From: JAWPMV01 sp038527215
GTDB taxonomy: Bacteria; Bacteroidota; Bacteroidia; J057
Length of the DNA: 64,000 nt
NCBI GenBank assembly: GCA_038527215.1
Contig: JBCBGC010000019.1
Span: 1 to 64,000 of the forward strand
Reading direction: 5' to 3'
Below are positions 33,962 through 42,836 of this stretch, piece by piece. The notes under the pieces are model-generated. The model searched no databases, was not told where the DNA came from, and worked only from the letters and a program-made list of their open reading frames with translations. Numbering within the stretch: position 1 is the first letter of the stretch; every line of letters begins with the position of its first letter. The position numbers and the translations under genes were made by a program.

Positions 33962-35215
33962 CTAGCGTTGCAGTTCGGGCTCTTTTTCTGCCTGAGCATC
34001 TCGCTTGTGTTGGTCAGCGCGATGCAGACTTAATAAGCCTAACATGCCTCCCAGGGCCATCCCCGCCATGATCAGCCACAGCAGAGAAAAGCCTCCATGT
34101 TCCGCGACAAACATGCCAAAGTTGGGACCCAAAACCATAGACACTGAGAATGCCAGGCTGTATACCCCCATAAACCTGCCTCGGTTTTGAGGCGTGGTAC
34201 GAGATAATGCGTAAGAGTTGCCAAAAGGAAAATTGATCATTTCCCCGATGGTAATCAAAATCATGAAGACCCAGGCCGCAAAAGCCAGGCCGGAGAACAG
34301 TCCCAACAGCAAAAATCCCAGGAAAATAAAGCCTGCCCCAATGGCGGCTAGCCATACTTTAGAGGGGTGTTTTTCCAGACGAAAAATCATGGGCATTTCT
34401 ATCACCACGATTAACAAGCCATTTAAGCCGATCAGGTACCCAATCATGTCTTCCCCCCAGCCCAGGGTACTCTTTAGGTAAACTGGCAGGGTGGAAAAAA
34501 GCTGCATGAAAGCGAAGATTCCCAGAAAGTGGCAGAGGACAAATTTGATGAAAGTATAGTCCTGCCAAGGGGAAGTTGACGCTGCTATAGGTGCTCCATC
34601 TGCATCTTTGGGAATGGCTCCCCGATCAGGCGGACGAAGCGTAAGGCGGAAAACCAAGGCGGCCAGCACATAGGCCCCTGCATTGAAAATAAACAAGGCC
34701 CCAAAGCCCAGGGCTCCGGCCAATACTCCTCCCATGGCGGGTCCCATGGCAAATCCCAGGTTGATGGCAAAGCGGTTCAAAGCCACGGCCCGGGTATGCA
34801 ATTCTGGAGGCGCGTAGAAACCAATCGCGGCCATGTTAGCTGGGCGAAAAGCGTCCATGATCATACTGGTAAAGAAGATCCCTACGCAAAACTCCTGAAC
34901 GGTGTCCAGTTGCATCAGGACAAGGAACATGAGCCCGGATAAAAATAGGCTGGTGAACTGCACATTAAACGGACCAAAGCGGTCGGTGAGCTTACCGCCC
35001 ATATAGGCACCGCAAATCGAGCCCAGGCCATAAAAGCTCATGATCAGGCCCGTTTTAGAGAGACTGAAGCCTAATTGCTCTGTCAGGTATACGGTCAGAA
35101 AAGGGAGAACCAGCGCTCCGGCTCGGTTGATCAGCATGACAAGGGAAAGCCACCAGATTTCCAGCGGTAGACCACTGAAAGAATCCCGGTAAAGAAGGGC
35201 AGTGCGTTTGAGCAT
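33962..35215 (-). CDS. MFS transporter
   Basis: This 417-residue protein has about 12 transmembrane helices and the MFS motif GGKLTDRFGP between helices 2 and 3. The substrate is unknown; the pattern is that of drug-efflux or sugar-type MFS proteins. The reading frame extends 39 codons upstream to 35332, but that extension starts with GTG, is polar and lacks a helix, so I place the start at ATG 35215. The gene is divergent from an acyl-CoA carboxylase operon; the 209-base gap between them holds a palindrome at 35343. A regulator may therefore act on both directions. Confidence 0.85.
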   Translation of the reverse strand: MLKRTALLYRDSFSGLPLEIWWLSLVMLINRAGALVLPFLTVYLTEQLGFSLSKTGLIMSFYGLGSICGAYMGGKLTDRFGPFNVQFTSLFLSGLMFLVLMQLDTVQEFCVGIFFTSMIMDAFRPANMAAIGFYAPPELHTRAVALNRFAINLGFAMGPAMGGVLAGALGFGALFIFNAGAYVLAALVFRLTLRPPDRGAIPKDADGAPIAASTSPWQDYTFIKFVLCHFLGIFAFMQLFSTLPVYLKSTLGWGEDMIGYLIGLNGLLIVVIEMPMIFRLEKHPSKVWLAAIGAGFIFLGFLLLGLFSGLAFAAWVFMILITIGEMINFPFGNSYALSRTTPQNRGRFMGVYSLAFSVSMVLGPNFGMFVAEHGGFSLLWLIMAGMALGGMLGLLSLHRADQHKRDAQAEKEPELQR

Positions 35216-35342
35216 GGAGCTAGTGTCGATAGTGGAGTTGATTGGACGTATTCTACCCTGCGATGTTTCACTTTTTACCGGCCTTTTGTAGATAAATGGC
35301 GGGTTTTGGTGAAAACCCCCATCCTTTAGCACTTGTGTCTAA

Positions 35343-35366
35343 ATTTTAGTCATTTTTGACTAAAAT
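35343..35366. promoter_or_regulatory. Palindromic operator candidate upstream of the carboxylase genes
   Basis: ATTTTAGTCA and TGACTAAAAT form a perfect 10-base inverted repeat with a four-base TTTT spacer. It covers the -33 TTG (35356-35358) of the carboxylase promoter, so a dimeric repressor bound here could block transcription. No regulator gene is adjacent; the site is a sequence-level inference. Confidence 0.55.
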
Positions 35367-35386
35367 ATATTTTTATTCTATCTTCG
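35356..35386 (+). promoter_or_regulatory. Carboxylase operon promoter (TTG-N20-TATCTTCG)
   Basis: TTG at 35356-35358 and TATCTTCG at 35379-35386 are 20 bases apart. The -7 box has one mismatch to TAnnTTTG. The -33 element lies inside the right part of the palindrome at 35343-35366. The ATG follows at 35425, leaving a leader of about 30 bases. Confidence 0.5.
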
Positions 35387-35424
35387 ACTGACCAAACCGG
35401 AGGCTGTCACCCTCCTTATTTCAG

Positions 35425-37032
35425 ATGCCTATGCGCGTACTTACTTCTCAGCTTAATCCGCAGAGTTCACGGTTCCAGGAAAATGCTGCTGCTATGCAGG
35501 AACTTATGCAGGAATTTGAAAAGGCCATGGAAGATGGCCGGTTTCAAGGCAAGGAAAAACATATCGAAAGAGCCCGCAAAAGAGGCAAGTTCCTGGCTCG
35601 GGAGAGGATCGAATTGTTGCTGGACCGGGATAGCCCCTTTTTGGAGTTATTGCCGCTGGCAGGCATGAAGCGCAAAGGCGGATTTGGAGCCGGAGGGACC
35701 AACATCAGCGGCATCGGACTGGTCAGTGGCAAGCTCTGCGTCATCAATGCCAATGTCGGTACCCGTAAAGGCGGCTCCGTTGATGCCGCTACCGTCTTCA
35801 AAAGCCTAAGGGTAGGGGACATCATTCGGGAAAATCGCCTGCCTTCGATCAATCTGGTGGAAAGCGGCGGTGCCAATCTCACCGACCAGGCTGCTATCTT
35901 TAATTACGGAGGGGAATCCTTCCGGGAAATCACCCGTCGGTCCGCTTTAGGGATCCCTACCATCTCCATGGTTTTTGGGAATGCTACTGCCGGAGGAGCC
36001 TACGTGCCAGGGATGTCTGATTTTTCCATTTTTCAAAAGCAGTCCGCCAAAGTATTCCTGGCGGGTCCTCCCCTGGTAAAAATGGCTACCAACGAAATAT
36101 CTACGGACGAAGAGTTGGGAGGGGCGGAAATGCATTCCCGGGTTTCCGGCGTGAGCGATTACCTGGCTGAAGACGAACTGGACGGGATCCGGATTATTCG
36201 GGAAATCATGGAATTCATTCCAGGGGGCAAACCGCACCTTGTACCAAGTGGTCCAATTGATCCTCCCTTATTCGATCCGGAAGAAATCCTTGGGGTAGTG
36301 CCCGCTGATATTAAGATTCCTTTTGACGTACGGGAATTGATCATGCGCATTACGGATGGGTCGCGCTTCTCGGAATTCAAGCCGGAATACGGCAATACCA
36401 TGATTACGGGTTGGACAAAAATCCACGGTTATCCGGTAGGCATTGTCGCCAACAATGGCGTCATTTTTTCTGAGTCCGCCAACAAAGCCGCGCAATTCAT
36501 CCAGCTGTCAAACCAAATGGATATTCCGCTGCTCTACATGCAAAACACCACGGGCTATATGGTCGGCAAAGCCTACGAGGAAGGAGGCATCATTAAGAAC
36601 GGTGCCAAGCTGATCAATGCCGTGTCCAACAGCAAAGTGCCGCAGCTTACCCTGATGATCGGTAATTCCTATGGAGCGGGAAACTACGGCATGAACGGAC
36701 GTTCCTACGAACCCCGTTTTTTGTTTGCCTATCCCAATTCCAAAATCGGAGTGATGGGTTCAGAGCAACTGGCCGGGGTAATGGACATTGTGCAACGAGC
36801 TTCGGCCAAAGCCCAGGGCAAGGAATTCGACGAAAAGCAGGCGGCCATGCTGCAACAAATGCTCATCCAGGAAGCGGAAAAGAAATCTTCCGCCTGGTAT
36901 TCCACTTCGGAATTGTGGGACGATGGCCTGCTCGATCCGCGCGAAACCCGAAACTATCTGGGGTTTGTCCTGGCCGTGGTGTACAACCAACCCATTGAGG
37001 GCGCGAAAGGCTACGGTGTCTGGCGTCATTAA
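35425..37032 (+). CDS. Acyl-CoA carboxylase beta (carboxyltransferase) subunit, MCC type
   Basis: This 535-residue carboxyltransferase subunit transfers carboxyl from biotin to an acyl-CoA. The motifs LAGPPLVKMAT and ELGGAEMHSRVSGVSDY, and the CoA-binding NATAGGAYVPGMSD, match methylcrotonyl- and geranyl-CoA carboxylase beta subunits rather than the propionyl-CoA or acetyl-CoA families. Length equals MCC beta (about 535). It is the first gene of a two-gene operon, with 25 bases before the alpha subunit. Methylcrotonyl-CoA is the likely substrate, consistent with HMG-CoA lyase elsewhere in the window, but the substrate cannot be proved from sequence. Two ATGs (35425 and 35431) are possible. 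Confidence 0.85.
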   Translation: MPMRVLTSQLNPQSSRFQENAAAMQELMQEFEKAMEDGRFQGKEKHIERARKRGKFLARERIELLLDRDSPFLELLPLAGMKRKGGFGAGGTNISGIGLVSGKLCVINANVGTRKGGSVDAATVFKSLRVGDIIRENRLPSINLVESGGANLTDQAAIFNYGGESFREITRRSALGIPTISMVFGNATAGGAYVPGMSDFSIFQKQSAKVFLAGPPLVKMATNEISTDEELGGAEMHSRVSGVSDYLAEDELDGIRIIREIMEFIPGGKPHLVPSGPIDPPLFDPEEILGVVPADIKIPFDVRELIMRITDGSRFSEFKPEYGNTMITGWTKIHGYPVGIVANNGVIFSESANKAAQFIQLSNQMDIPLLYMQNTTGYMVGKAYEEGGIIKNGAKLINAVSNSKVPQLTLMIGNSYGAGNYGMNGRSYEPRFLFAYPNSKIGVMGSEQLAGVMDIVQRASAKAQGKEFDEKQAAMLQQMLIQEAEKKSSAWYSTSELWDDGLLDPRETRNYLGFVLAVVYNQPIEGAKGYGVWRH

Positions 37033-37057
37033 TTCCCATTCATTCAGCATTGCATTC

Positions 37058-39052
37058 ATGGATTCAGTGAAATATATATCCACGCTTTTGATCGCCAACC
37101 GAGGGGAAATTGCCTCTCGCATCATTCGGACTTGTAAAAAAATGGGCATTCGGACCGTGGCCGTTTTTTCCGAGGCGGATCGTTTTGCCCCTTATGTAGG
37201 GGAATCAGACCAGGCGGTCTATATAGGCGAAAGCGCCCCCGCTGCCTCCTATCTGAACCAGGAAAAAATCCTGGAAGTAGCCAAAGCCCAGGGCGCCCAG
37301 GCCATTCATCCGGGCTACGGATTTTTGGCAGAAAATGCGGCTTTTGCCCAGGCTTGCGCCGAGCAGGGAATCATCTTTGTCGGACCGCGTCCGGAGGCCA
37401 TTCAAGCCATGGGTTCCAAGTCTGAAGCCAAGGCGCTGATGCAAGCCCACGAGGTCCCCGTGGTGCCAGGCTACCAAGGGGAGGATCAATCTCCGGAGCG
37501 CCTAAAAGAGGAAGCGGAAAAAATAGGCTATCCGGTCCTGCTCAAAGCCGTGGCCGGTGGAGGAGGAAAAGGCATGCGCATTGTGCATGCTCCCGATGAA
37601 CTGGTAGCTGCCATGGAGGCGGCCCGCCGGGAAGCGCAAAATGCTTTTGGCTCAGCGGAATTGATTCTGGAAAAATATATCGCTTCCGGGCGACACATTG
37701 AGTTCCAGATTTTCGGAGACCAGCACGGAAATACCCTGCACCTCCTGGAGCGGGAATGCACGATTCAGCGTAGGTACCAAAAAGTCATAGAAGAAAGTCC
37801 TTCGCCAGTGATGAGCCCTGAATTGCGGGAGCGGATGGGACTCGCTGCGGTCAAAGCAGCCGAGGCCCTGGCCTATGATAATGCGGGTACCGTAGAGTTT
37901 ATCTACGATGAACAGGCGGACGAATTTTACTTTCTGGAAGTCAACACCCGCTTACAGGTAGAGCATCCGGTAACGGAAGAGATCACGGGCCTTGATTTGG
38001 TGCAGCTTCAACTAGAAGTAGCGCAAGGCATGCCTTTATCCCTGAACCAGGAAGACATTCAAGCCAAAGGCTACGCCATTGAAGCCCGCTTGTATGCTGA
38101 AGACCCCGCCAACGATTTTCTACCAGTGAGCGGTCAGGTCGTACGCTTTGACTATGCTGAGCTGGAGGGCCTGCGCATGGAGAGTGCAGTACAGAGTGGA
38201 TCCCACATTTCGGTGTACTATGATCCCATGATCGCCAAAATCGTGGTCTGGGATGCCCATCGACAAGGAGCCCATCGAAAGTTGCATTATGTGTTGGAAA
38301 ACCTGGTTTGTCAGGGTACGACTACCAATCAAGCCTTTCTTGCGGATGTCGTAGCCCATCCTGCCTTCCAGGCGGGGCAATATGACACCCACTTTATTGA
38401 TACCCATTTTCCTCCTGAGAAAAGGCAAGCCTCTTCAGCGGGATTGCAGCAGGCGGCTATCGCAGCCTTACTTGCTGACTGGCAGGAGCGGGAAGCCAAA
38501 AGGGGTTTACTGCGGTCTATCCCCTCCGGTTGGCGGAATAATTACACCTATCCGCAGCAGCTGAGCTTTCAGCATGGCTCGGAAGAAATCACGCTGGAAT
38601 ACCGGTATTGTGGGGCTTTTTTTGAAATTGGACTGGATGGTCTAACGCATCAGGTCCGCCTGATCGATTGGACTGCCCCGAACTTGCGGATGGAGATAGA
38701 TGGGAAGCAATCCGCTTTTCAACTCACCCGGCAAGGAAATACCTTTTTTGTCCATCATCCCCAAAGCGGCAACCTTCAACTGGAACGAAAGCCGCGGTTT
38801 CCGCTTAAAGAAAAGGAGAGCGGCCAGGGGATTTATCAGGCGCCTATGCCTTCTCAGGTCCTGAAGGTCCTGGTGGAAGTAGGACAAGAGGTGGGGCCCG
38901 GTACCGGACTGATGGTCCTTTCTTCCATGAAAATGGAGAATACCGTGGAAGCTACCGAAGCAGGCCGCATTGAAGAGATTTATGTGGAAGCGGGAGCCAA
39001 TATTGAGGCTGGGGTACAGCTCCTCAAATTAGCGCCTGCTGAAGAGGCTTAA
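37058..39052 (+). CDS. Acyl-CoA carboxylase alpha subunit (biotin carboxylase + BCCP)
   Basis: This 664-residue protein starts with LLIANRGEIASRIIRTCKKMG and has an ATP-grasp biotin carboxylase domain (about residues 1-450), a middle region, and a C-terminal biotinyl domain with the MKM motif in LSSMKMENTVEA, where the lysine carries biotin. ATP-driven carboxylation of biotin is followed by transfer on the beta subunit. The size matches MCC alpha (about 655). I chose ATG 37058, since the in-frame extension to 36788 lies inside the beta gene and is unlike any carboxylase. It ends with a four-base overlap with the convergent metalloprotease gene. Confidence 0.9.
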   Translation: MDSVKYISTLLIANRGEIASRIIRTCKKMGIRTVAVFSEADRFAPYVGESDQAVYIGESAPAASYLNQEKILEVAKAQGAQAIHPGYGFLAENAAFAQACAEQGIIFVGPRPEAIQAMGSKSEAKALMQAHEVPVVPGYQGEDQSPERLKEEAEKIGYPVLLKAVAGGGGKGMRIVHAPDELVAAMEAARREAQNAFGSAELILEKYIASGRHIEFQIFGDQHGNTLHLLERECTIQRRYQKVIEESPSPVMSPELRERMGLAAVKAAEALAYDNAGTVEFIYDEQADEFYFLEVNTRLQVEHPVTEEITGLDLVQLQLEVAQGMPLSLNQEDIQAKGYAIEARLYAEDPANDFLPVSGQVVRFDYAELEGLRMESAVQSGSHISVYYDPMIAKIVVWDAHRQGAHRKLHYVLENLVCQGTTTNQAFLADVVAHPAFQAGQYDTHFIDTHFPPEKRQASSAGLQQAAIAALLADWQEREAKRGLLRSIPSGWRNNYTYPQQLSFQHGSEEITLEYRYCGAFFEIGLDGLTHQVRLIDWTAPNLRMEIDGKQSAFQLTRQGNTFFVHHPQSGNLQLERKPRFPLKEKESGQGIYQAPMPSQVLKVLVEVGQEVGPGTGLMVLSSMKMENTVEATEAGRIEEIYVEAGANIEAGVQLLKLAPAEEA

Positions 39053-41517
39053 GGGTGTTCCCAGCCGCATTCCATGCCATGTGTACCGATCGGAGAACCA
39101 TCTGGCAAGGCCAGCGGGGATGCCGCTTTCCAATCTTCTGGCTTCTTCTGGAAACGATCCCACTGATCCAATGCATAGTGGTAACTCGCCTTGGTGCCTT
39201 CATCGGCACTTTCCAGCTGCCCTTCCATCCATTGGGCCAATTGGTCTAGTTGCTGAAAAGCAATCGCTCTAACCTGAGTAGGAGCAGAGGTTTCAGCGGC
39301 CAGGTGCATCAAATGTTGCTGGACCAGATAGTTGACCGTGCGGCTTACTTCAGCCAGATAAGGATCTTTTTGAGGCTGTTTCCAGGTGGCATCCAGCAAC
39401 TGCTCGATGACGCCAGAGAGGCTGGGATTCTCCTGATTTCTCGCGTTAAATTCCACCAGGCGGGCCGCCCTTTGTGGATGCAGCAATAAAGAAAGGGTCA
39501 GGTTGGCGGTAGCTTCTGCTGCTGCCAAAGGGTCCAGGGTAAAGCCTGTGCGGATTTTGAAATTTTCGCGTCCCCGCTGATAGCCTGCCGGACGCGGAGG
39601 GATCATGTTCAGAATCCGCTCCGGTAAGGCCAGGGCTTGCGGTTCCAGGGTTTTGAGCAGGCTTTGTAAGGCTTCTACCTGTTCCTCAGCCGAGGCAATT
39701 CTGTTTGCGGTGATCTTATCTCCTCTGGCTCCATACCGATAATACATTCCGCCCACGACTTTAGCGGTGGCTTCGATTTGGTAGCGATGGGCAAAGTACA
39801 GGGGCACCAGTACTTCTTCCAACGAAGCCATCGGATGTCCTTCCTGAATATTGTGCGGTCCAAATTTCGAAATGGCCTGGGCCCGGACTTGCATGATACG
39901 GTTTAATTCCTGGGCAGAATTTCCTCCATTGTCCCACAAGTGGGTGAGGGGATGGGCGCTGCCTCGGGGACGGGCGTCTGCATCGGTCAGATAGTGCAGG
40001 CCCATTTCCTGGTTTTTCTTCAAAATGGCCTTGAGCATGGTTTCCTCATCATCCCCTACCGGGAAGTCCTGGTAACCATAGATAATGGTCCTTTTGTCCC
40101 ACTCCCCAATTCCCACCGCATAGGCATCGGCGAAATTCAGGCTGCCATTGTCGTTGAGTGCGATAAAAGGGTGCGGATAATCCATGACCGAAGCCCGTTC
40201 ATTGGCACTGGACGCAAAATTATGCATCAGGCCGAGGGTATGCCCTACTTCGTGAGCAGAAAGTTGACGGAGACGAGCCAGGGCCATTTGTTTCATGCCG
40301 GGAGAGGCAGGCTTACCCGTTTCATAAGGTTGTAACAATCCCTGGGCAATCAGAAAGTCCTGCCGGACCCGCAGCGAACCTAAGGAAACATGCCCTTTGA
40401 TGATCTCACCCGTCCGTGGGTCGCGTACTGATGCGCCGTAGGACCAGCCTCGCGTAGAGCGATGGACCCACTGGATCAGATTGTAACGGACGTCCATGGG
40501 ATCGGCATGCTCGGGCATAACTTTAACCTGGAAGGCATCCTTATAGCCCGCGGCCTCGAAGGCCTGGTTCCACCAGGAGGCTCCCTCGATCAGGGCTGAG
40601 CGAATCGGTTCTGGCGCGCCCCGGTCTACATAATAGATGATGGGTTTGAGGGCTTCACTGACGGCCGCCGCCGGGTCTTTTTTCTCCAGGCGATGGCGGG
40701 CAATGAAGCGCTTGACCAGATTTTCATCAATGGGGGTGGCGTAGTCCTGGTAGCGAATGGCATTGTAGCCGCTTCTTGGGTCATAGACCCGTGGTTTATA
40801 GTCGTCGTCGGGGAGTTGGACGAAAGAATGGTGTTGCCGTACGGTAATGGCTTCCGGGCTGGGTACTACGGAACGGACGTAGCGTCCCTGCGGCTGGCCT
40901 GCGAAGGTCAGCATGGCTTCGAACTCGGAATTGTTGGGGAAGTTCTTGGTCATGGGGAGGTAAACCGCAGAACGGCCTGCATCCAGGTTGTAACTGCCCT
41001 GACTGGAACGACGCAGGCGGCCACTCACACCATGCGCGTCGCGCATGAGAAAGGAGGTAAAATCTACCAGCATGCGCCCATCTTTTTCGGCCGCGATGGT
41101 AAAGCCTGCCAGCACGGAGGAGGCGAAGGCTTCTGCCACGGATTTCGCTTCGTCTGGATTGTCACTGACGGCCCGATAGCTGTAGTTGGGCTGGATCAGC
41201 ATCAGTTTGGGACCGGAGCGGATGAACTTGACCACGCGGTTGTCGCCCAACTGCCCTCGGTCTAGGCCAATGTCGTTGGAACCAACCCCTGCGGCCAGGG
41301 AATTGACATACAAAAACTCCTGATCGAGCTTGTCTACTTCCAGCCAGATTTTTCCGGCTTTTTCGTCCCAGTAAAAATCAAAAAAGCCGTCGTATTCCTT
41401 CATGTCAGAAGTTTTGGCGGCAATGGGATCTTGAGGGGGGGTATCGGCAACTTTCTTCTGACCGGCGCATGAAACTGCGGTCAGACACAGGCAGAGCAAC
41501 AGGCTAATACGTAGCAT
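39049..41517 (-). CDS. Zinc-dependent metalloprotease lipoprotein (DUF5117/DUF4953 type)
   Basis: This 822-residue protein has lipobox AVSCAG near residue 17. The N-terminal half resembles DUF5118/DUF5117, and the C-terminal half carries a metzincin-like HEVGHTLGLMHNF site with a following SVMDYPHPF turn. Such proteins are common in Bacteroidota and Gammaproteobacteria and are thought to be secreted or membrane-anchored peptidases of unknown substrate. The catalytic glutamate and three zinc ligands are visible. It overlaps the alpha carboxylase gene by four bases at the 3' end. A repeat cluster lies in the 402-base gap upstream. A promoter is not obvious. Confidence 0.88.
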   Translation of the reverse strand: MLRISLLLCLCLTAVSCAGQKKVADTPPQDPIAAKTSDMKEYDGFFDFYWDEKAGKIWLEVDKLDQEFLYVNSLAAGVGSNDIGLDRGQLGDNRVVKFIRSGPKLMLIQPNYSYRAVSDNPDEAKSVAEAFASSVLAGFTIAAEKDGRMLVDFTSFLMRDAHGVSGRLRRSSQGSYNLDAGRSAVYLPMTKNFPNNSEFEAMLTFAGQPQGRYVRSVVPSPEAITVRQHHSFVQLPDDDYKPRVYDPRSGYNAIRYQDYATPIDENLVKRFIARHRLEKKDPAAAVSEALKPIIYYVDRGAPEPIRSALIEGASWWNQAFEAAGYKDAFQVKVMPEHADPMDVRYNLIQWVHRSTRGWSYGASVRDPRTGEIIKGHVSLGSLRVRQDFLIAQGLLQPYETGKPASPGMKQMALARLRQLSAHEVGHTLGLMHNFASSANERASVMDYPHPFIALNDNGSLNFADAYAVGIGEWDKRTIIYGYQDFPVGDDEETMLKAILKKNQEMGLHYLTDADARPRGSAHPLTHLWDNGGNSAQELNRIMQVRAQAISKFGPHNIQEGHPMASLEEVLVPLYFAHRYQIEATAKVVGGMYYRYGARGDKITANRIASAEEQVEALQSLLKTLEPQALALPERILNMIPPRPAGYQRGRENFKIRTGFTLDPLAAAEATANLTLSLLLHPQRAARLVEFNARNQENPSLSGVIEQLLDATWKQPQKDPYLAEVSRTVNYLVQQHLMHLAAETSAPTQVRAIAFQQLDQLAQWMEGQLESADEGTKASYHYALDQWDRFQKKPEDWKAASPLALPDGSPIGTHGMECGWEHP

Positions 41518-41594
41518 AGAAGGTAGAGCTTAATAGATAGCTCCAATATAGGGAAAGTATGGCAAATGGAAGTTAGTGGGAGAGCTTCCGGATT

Positions 41595-41890
41595 GCTGAC
41601 TTCTGGTTGGCTTGTTCCCGTATCGCTGACTTCCAGTCGGCTTACTCCTTTGCTGCCGACTGGAAGCCGGTGTTACGGTTGGTGGTTGTGTCCGTAACGC
41701 TGACCTCTGGTCGGCCTATTCCTGTATTGCCGACTAAAAGTCGGCAGAGGAGGGTGGTGACCGGCTGGAAGCCGGTGTTACGGATGTTTGTTGTGTCCGT
41801 ATCGCTGACTTCCAGTCGGCCTATTCCTGTGTTGCCGACTAAAAGTCGGCAGAGGAGGGTAGTGTCCGGCTGGAAGCCGATGGGCTGGTT
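41595..41890. repeat. Tandem/palindromic intergenic repeat cluster
   Basis: Nine related 15-17-base palindromic units of the form GCTGACTTCCAGTCGGC, GCCGACTAAAAGTCGGC or GGCTGGAAGCCGG occur in the 402-base gap between the metalloprotease and a TonB_C gene. A 105-base unit is present twice in tandem (starting at 41699 and 41804). A shorter 74-base copy starts at 41625, and a 30-base copy at 41595. The rest of the gap (41518-41594, 41891-41919) holds nothing else I recognise. A 95-residue reading frame across the cluster is repeat-derived and not coding. Confidence 0.8.
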
Positions 41891-41919
41891 GTGAGGCCGG
41901 TATGACGGGTCTGCTTCTG

Positions 41920-42819
41920 CTACAAGGTCTTAAAGTTGAAAGGGATATTCACCCAGAATTTCACGCCTTCCCCTTCTGAATCGAGGGCGGGTTTGAACTG
42001 GATTTGAGGTAGGTAGGCCATGATAGGAAAGTCCAGCAAAGGATGTACACTATTAACAAGGTAAAAATAATCCGGACGGCCGCTTTCGTCGATCAATATG
42101 CGGTATACCACCATGCCTTCAATAAGCCCCTCCCTGGCCTTTAAGGGATAGCCGATAGATTGGAGCATAAAAGAGATGTTAACAGGCTCTGGGTCTTCGA
42201 CTACTTCCTGAAAACCGCTTGAGGTTTCCTTTTCTGGTGCTTCCTCAGATTCCGTGCCCGTCCCGGCTCCTTGTTGGGCTTTTTCTACCCTTTTCCCATC
42301 CTTCCATGGGACGCTTTCCTGCCAGCGATAGCCTCGCATACTTTTGGCGTATATATCTTCCCGAATGGTTTGCCCTTCCTCGTCATACCATCGGCGGACC
42401 AGGTAGCTTTTGTTCTCCTCTTCGGCTTGACCCTTTACCTCCACCACTTCTGCTTTGAGCTTACCTTCCTGGTCCCACATTTTCCATTGTGGCACACTGA
42501 GGGCATTCCCGTCATACGCATATTCGCTTTGCAGGGCTCCATCCGGATGATAGGTTTTTACGGAAAGCACATCCAGTAAGCCGAGGTTTTTTTTCCTGAT
42601 TTGCCGTTTGGCCCCGGTGTAAGTTGAGGCATACATCAATCTACGCTCCGGCATAGCAAAGGTCTGCGTGTACAGCATGTTGCCTTCCTGCTTAAAGCTG
42701 CGGGCATACTGGGCCTTTTTTCCCGATACCTCCTGACCTTGCTGATCAAGAAAGAGGGTGTCCTGGGCCCAAAGGGGGGCTTGCGCGGTGATGAGAAGAA
42801 GGAATAGGAATTTTTTCAT
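41920..42819 (-). CDS. Secreted YwqK/MORN-like protein with TonB C-terminal domain, copy 2
   Basis: This 299-residue protein has a signal peptide (MKKFLFLLLITAQ, cleaved after ALWAQ) and repeats in the middle of the YwqK/MORN type, such as YHPDGALQSEYAYDG and WDQEGKLKAEV. The C-terminal TonB_C-like domain reads GMVVYRILIDESGRP and ends in PFNFKTL. There is no N-terminal transmembrane anchor or proline-rich linker, so it cannot be a conventional TonB; it may act in the periplasm as a partner of an Omp. An in-frame ATG 57 bases upstream is not preceded by a signal. The gene follows its paralog by 17 bases. Confidence 0.75.
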   Translation of the reverse strand: MKKFLFLLLITAQAPLWAQDTLFLDQQGQEVSGKKAQYARSFKQEGNMLYTQTFAMPERRLMYASTYTGAKRQIRKKNLGLLDVLSVKTYHPDGALQSEYAYDGNALSVPQWKMWDQEGKLKAEVVEVKGQAEEENKSYLVRRWYDEEGQTIREDIYAKSMRGYRWQESVPWKDGKRVEKAQQGAGTGTESEEAPEKETSSGFQEVVEDPEPVNISFMLQSIGYPLKAREGLIEGMVVYRILIDESGRPDYFYLVNSVHPLLDFPIMAYLPQIQFKPALDSEGEGVKFWVNIPFNFKTL

Positions 42820-42836
42820 GGATAAAAAAGGAGGAG

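Noticed and set aside
35216..35332. 39-codon N-terminal extension of the MFS gene
   Set aside because: Begins with GTG, is polar, and an internal ATG directly precedes the first transmembrane helix.
36788..37057. 90-codon upstream extension of the carboxylase alpha gene
   Set aside because: It overlaps the beta gene in another frame and has no similarity to biotin carboxylases; ATG 37058 gives the normal N-terminus.
41595..41890. Repeats considered as a CRISPR array
   Set aside because: Units are palindromic, vary in sequence and spacing, and the intervals are repeated rather than unique spacers; no cas gene is nearby.
41607..41894. 95-residue plus-strand frame over the repeat cluster
   Set aside because: Its sequence is the repeated palindromic unit translated (TSGRPIPVLPTKSRQRR twice); no conserved domain, no start signals, and it lies wholly inside the repeat.
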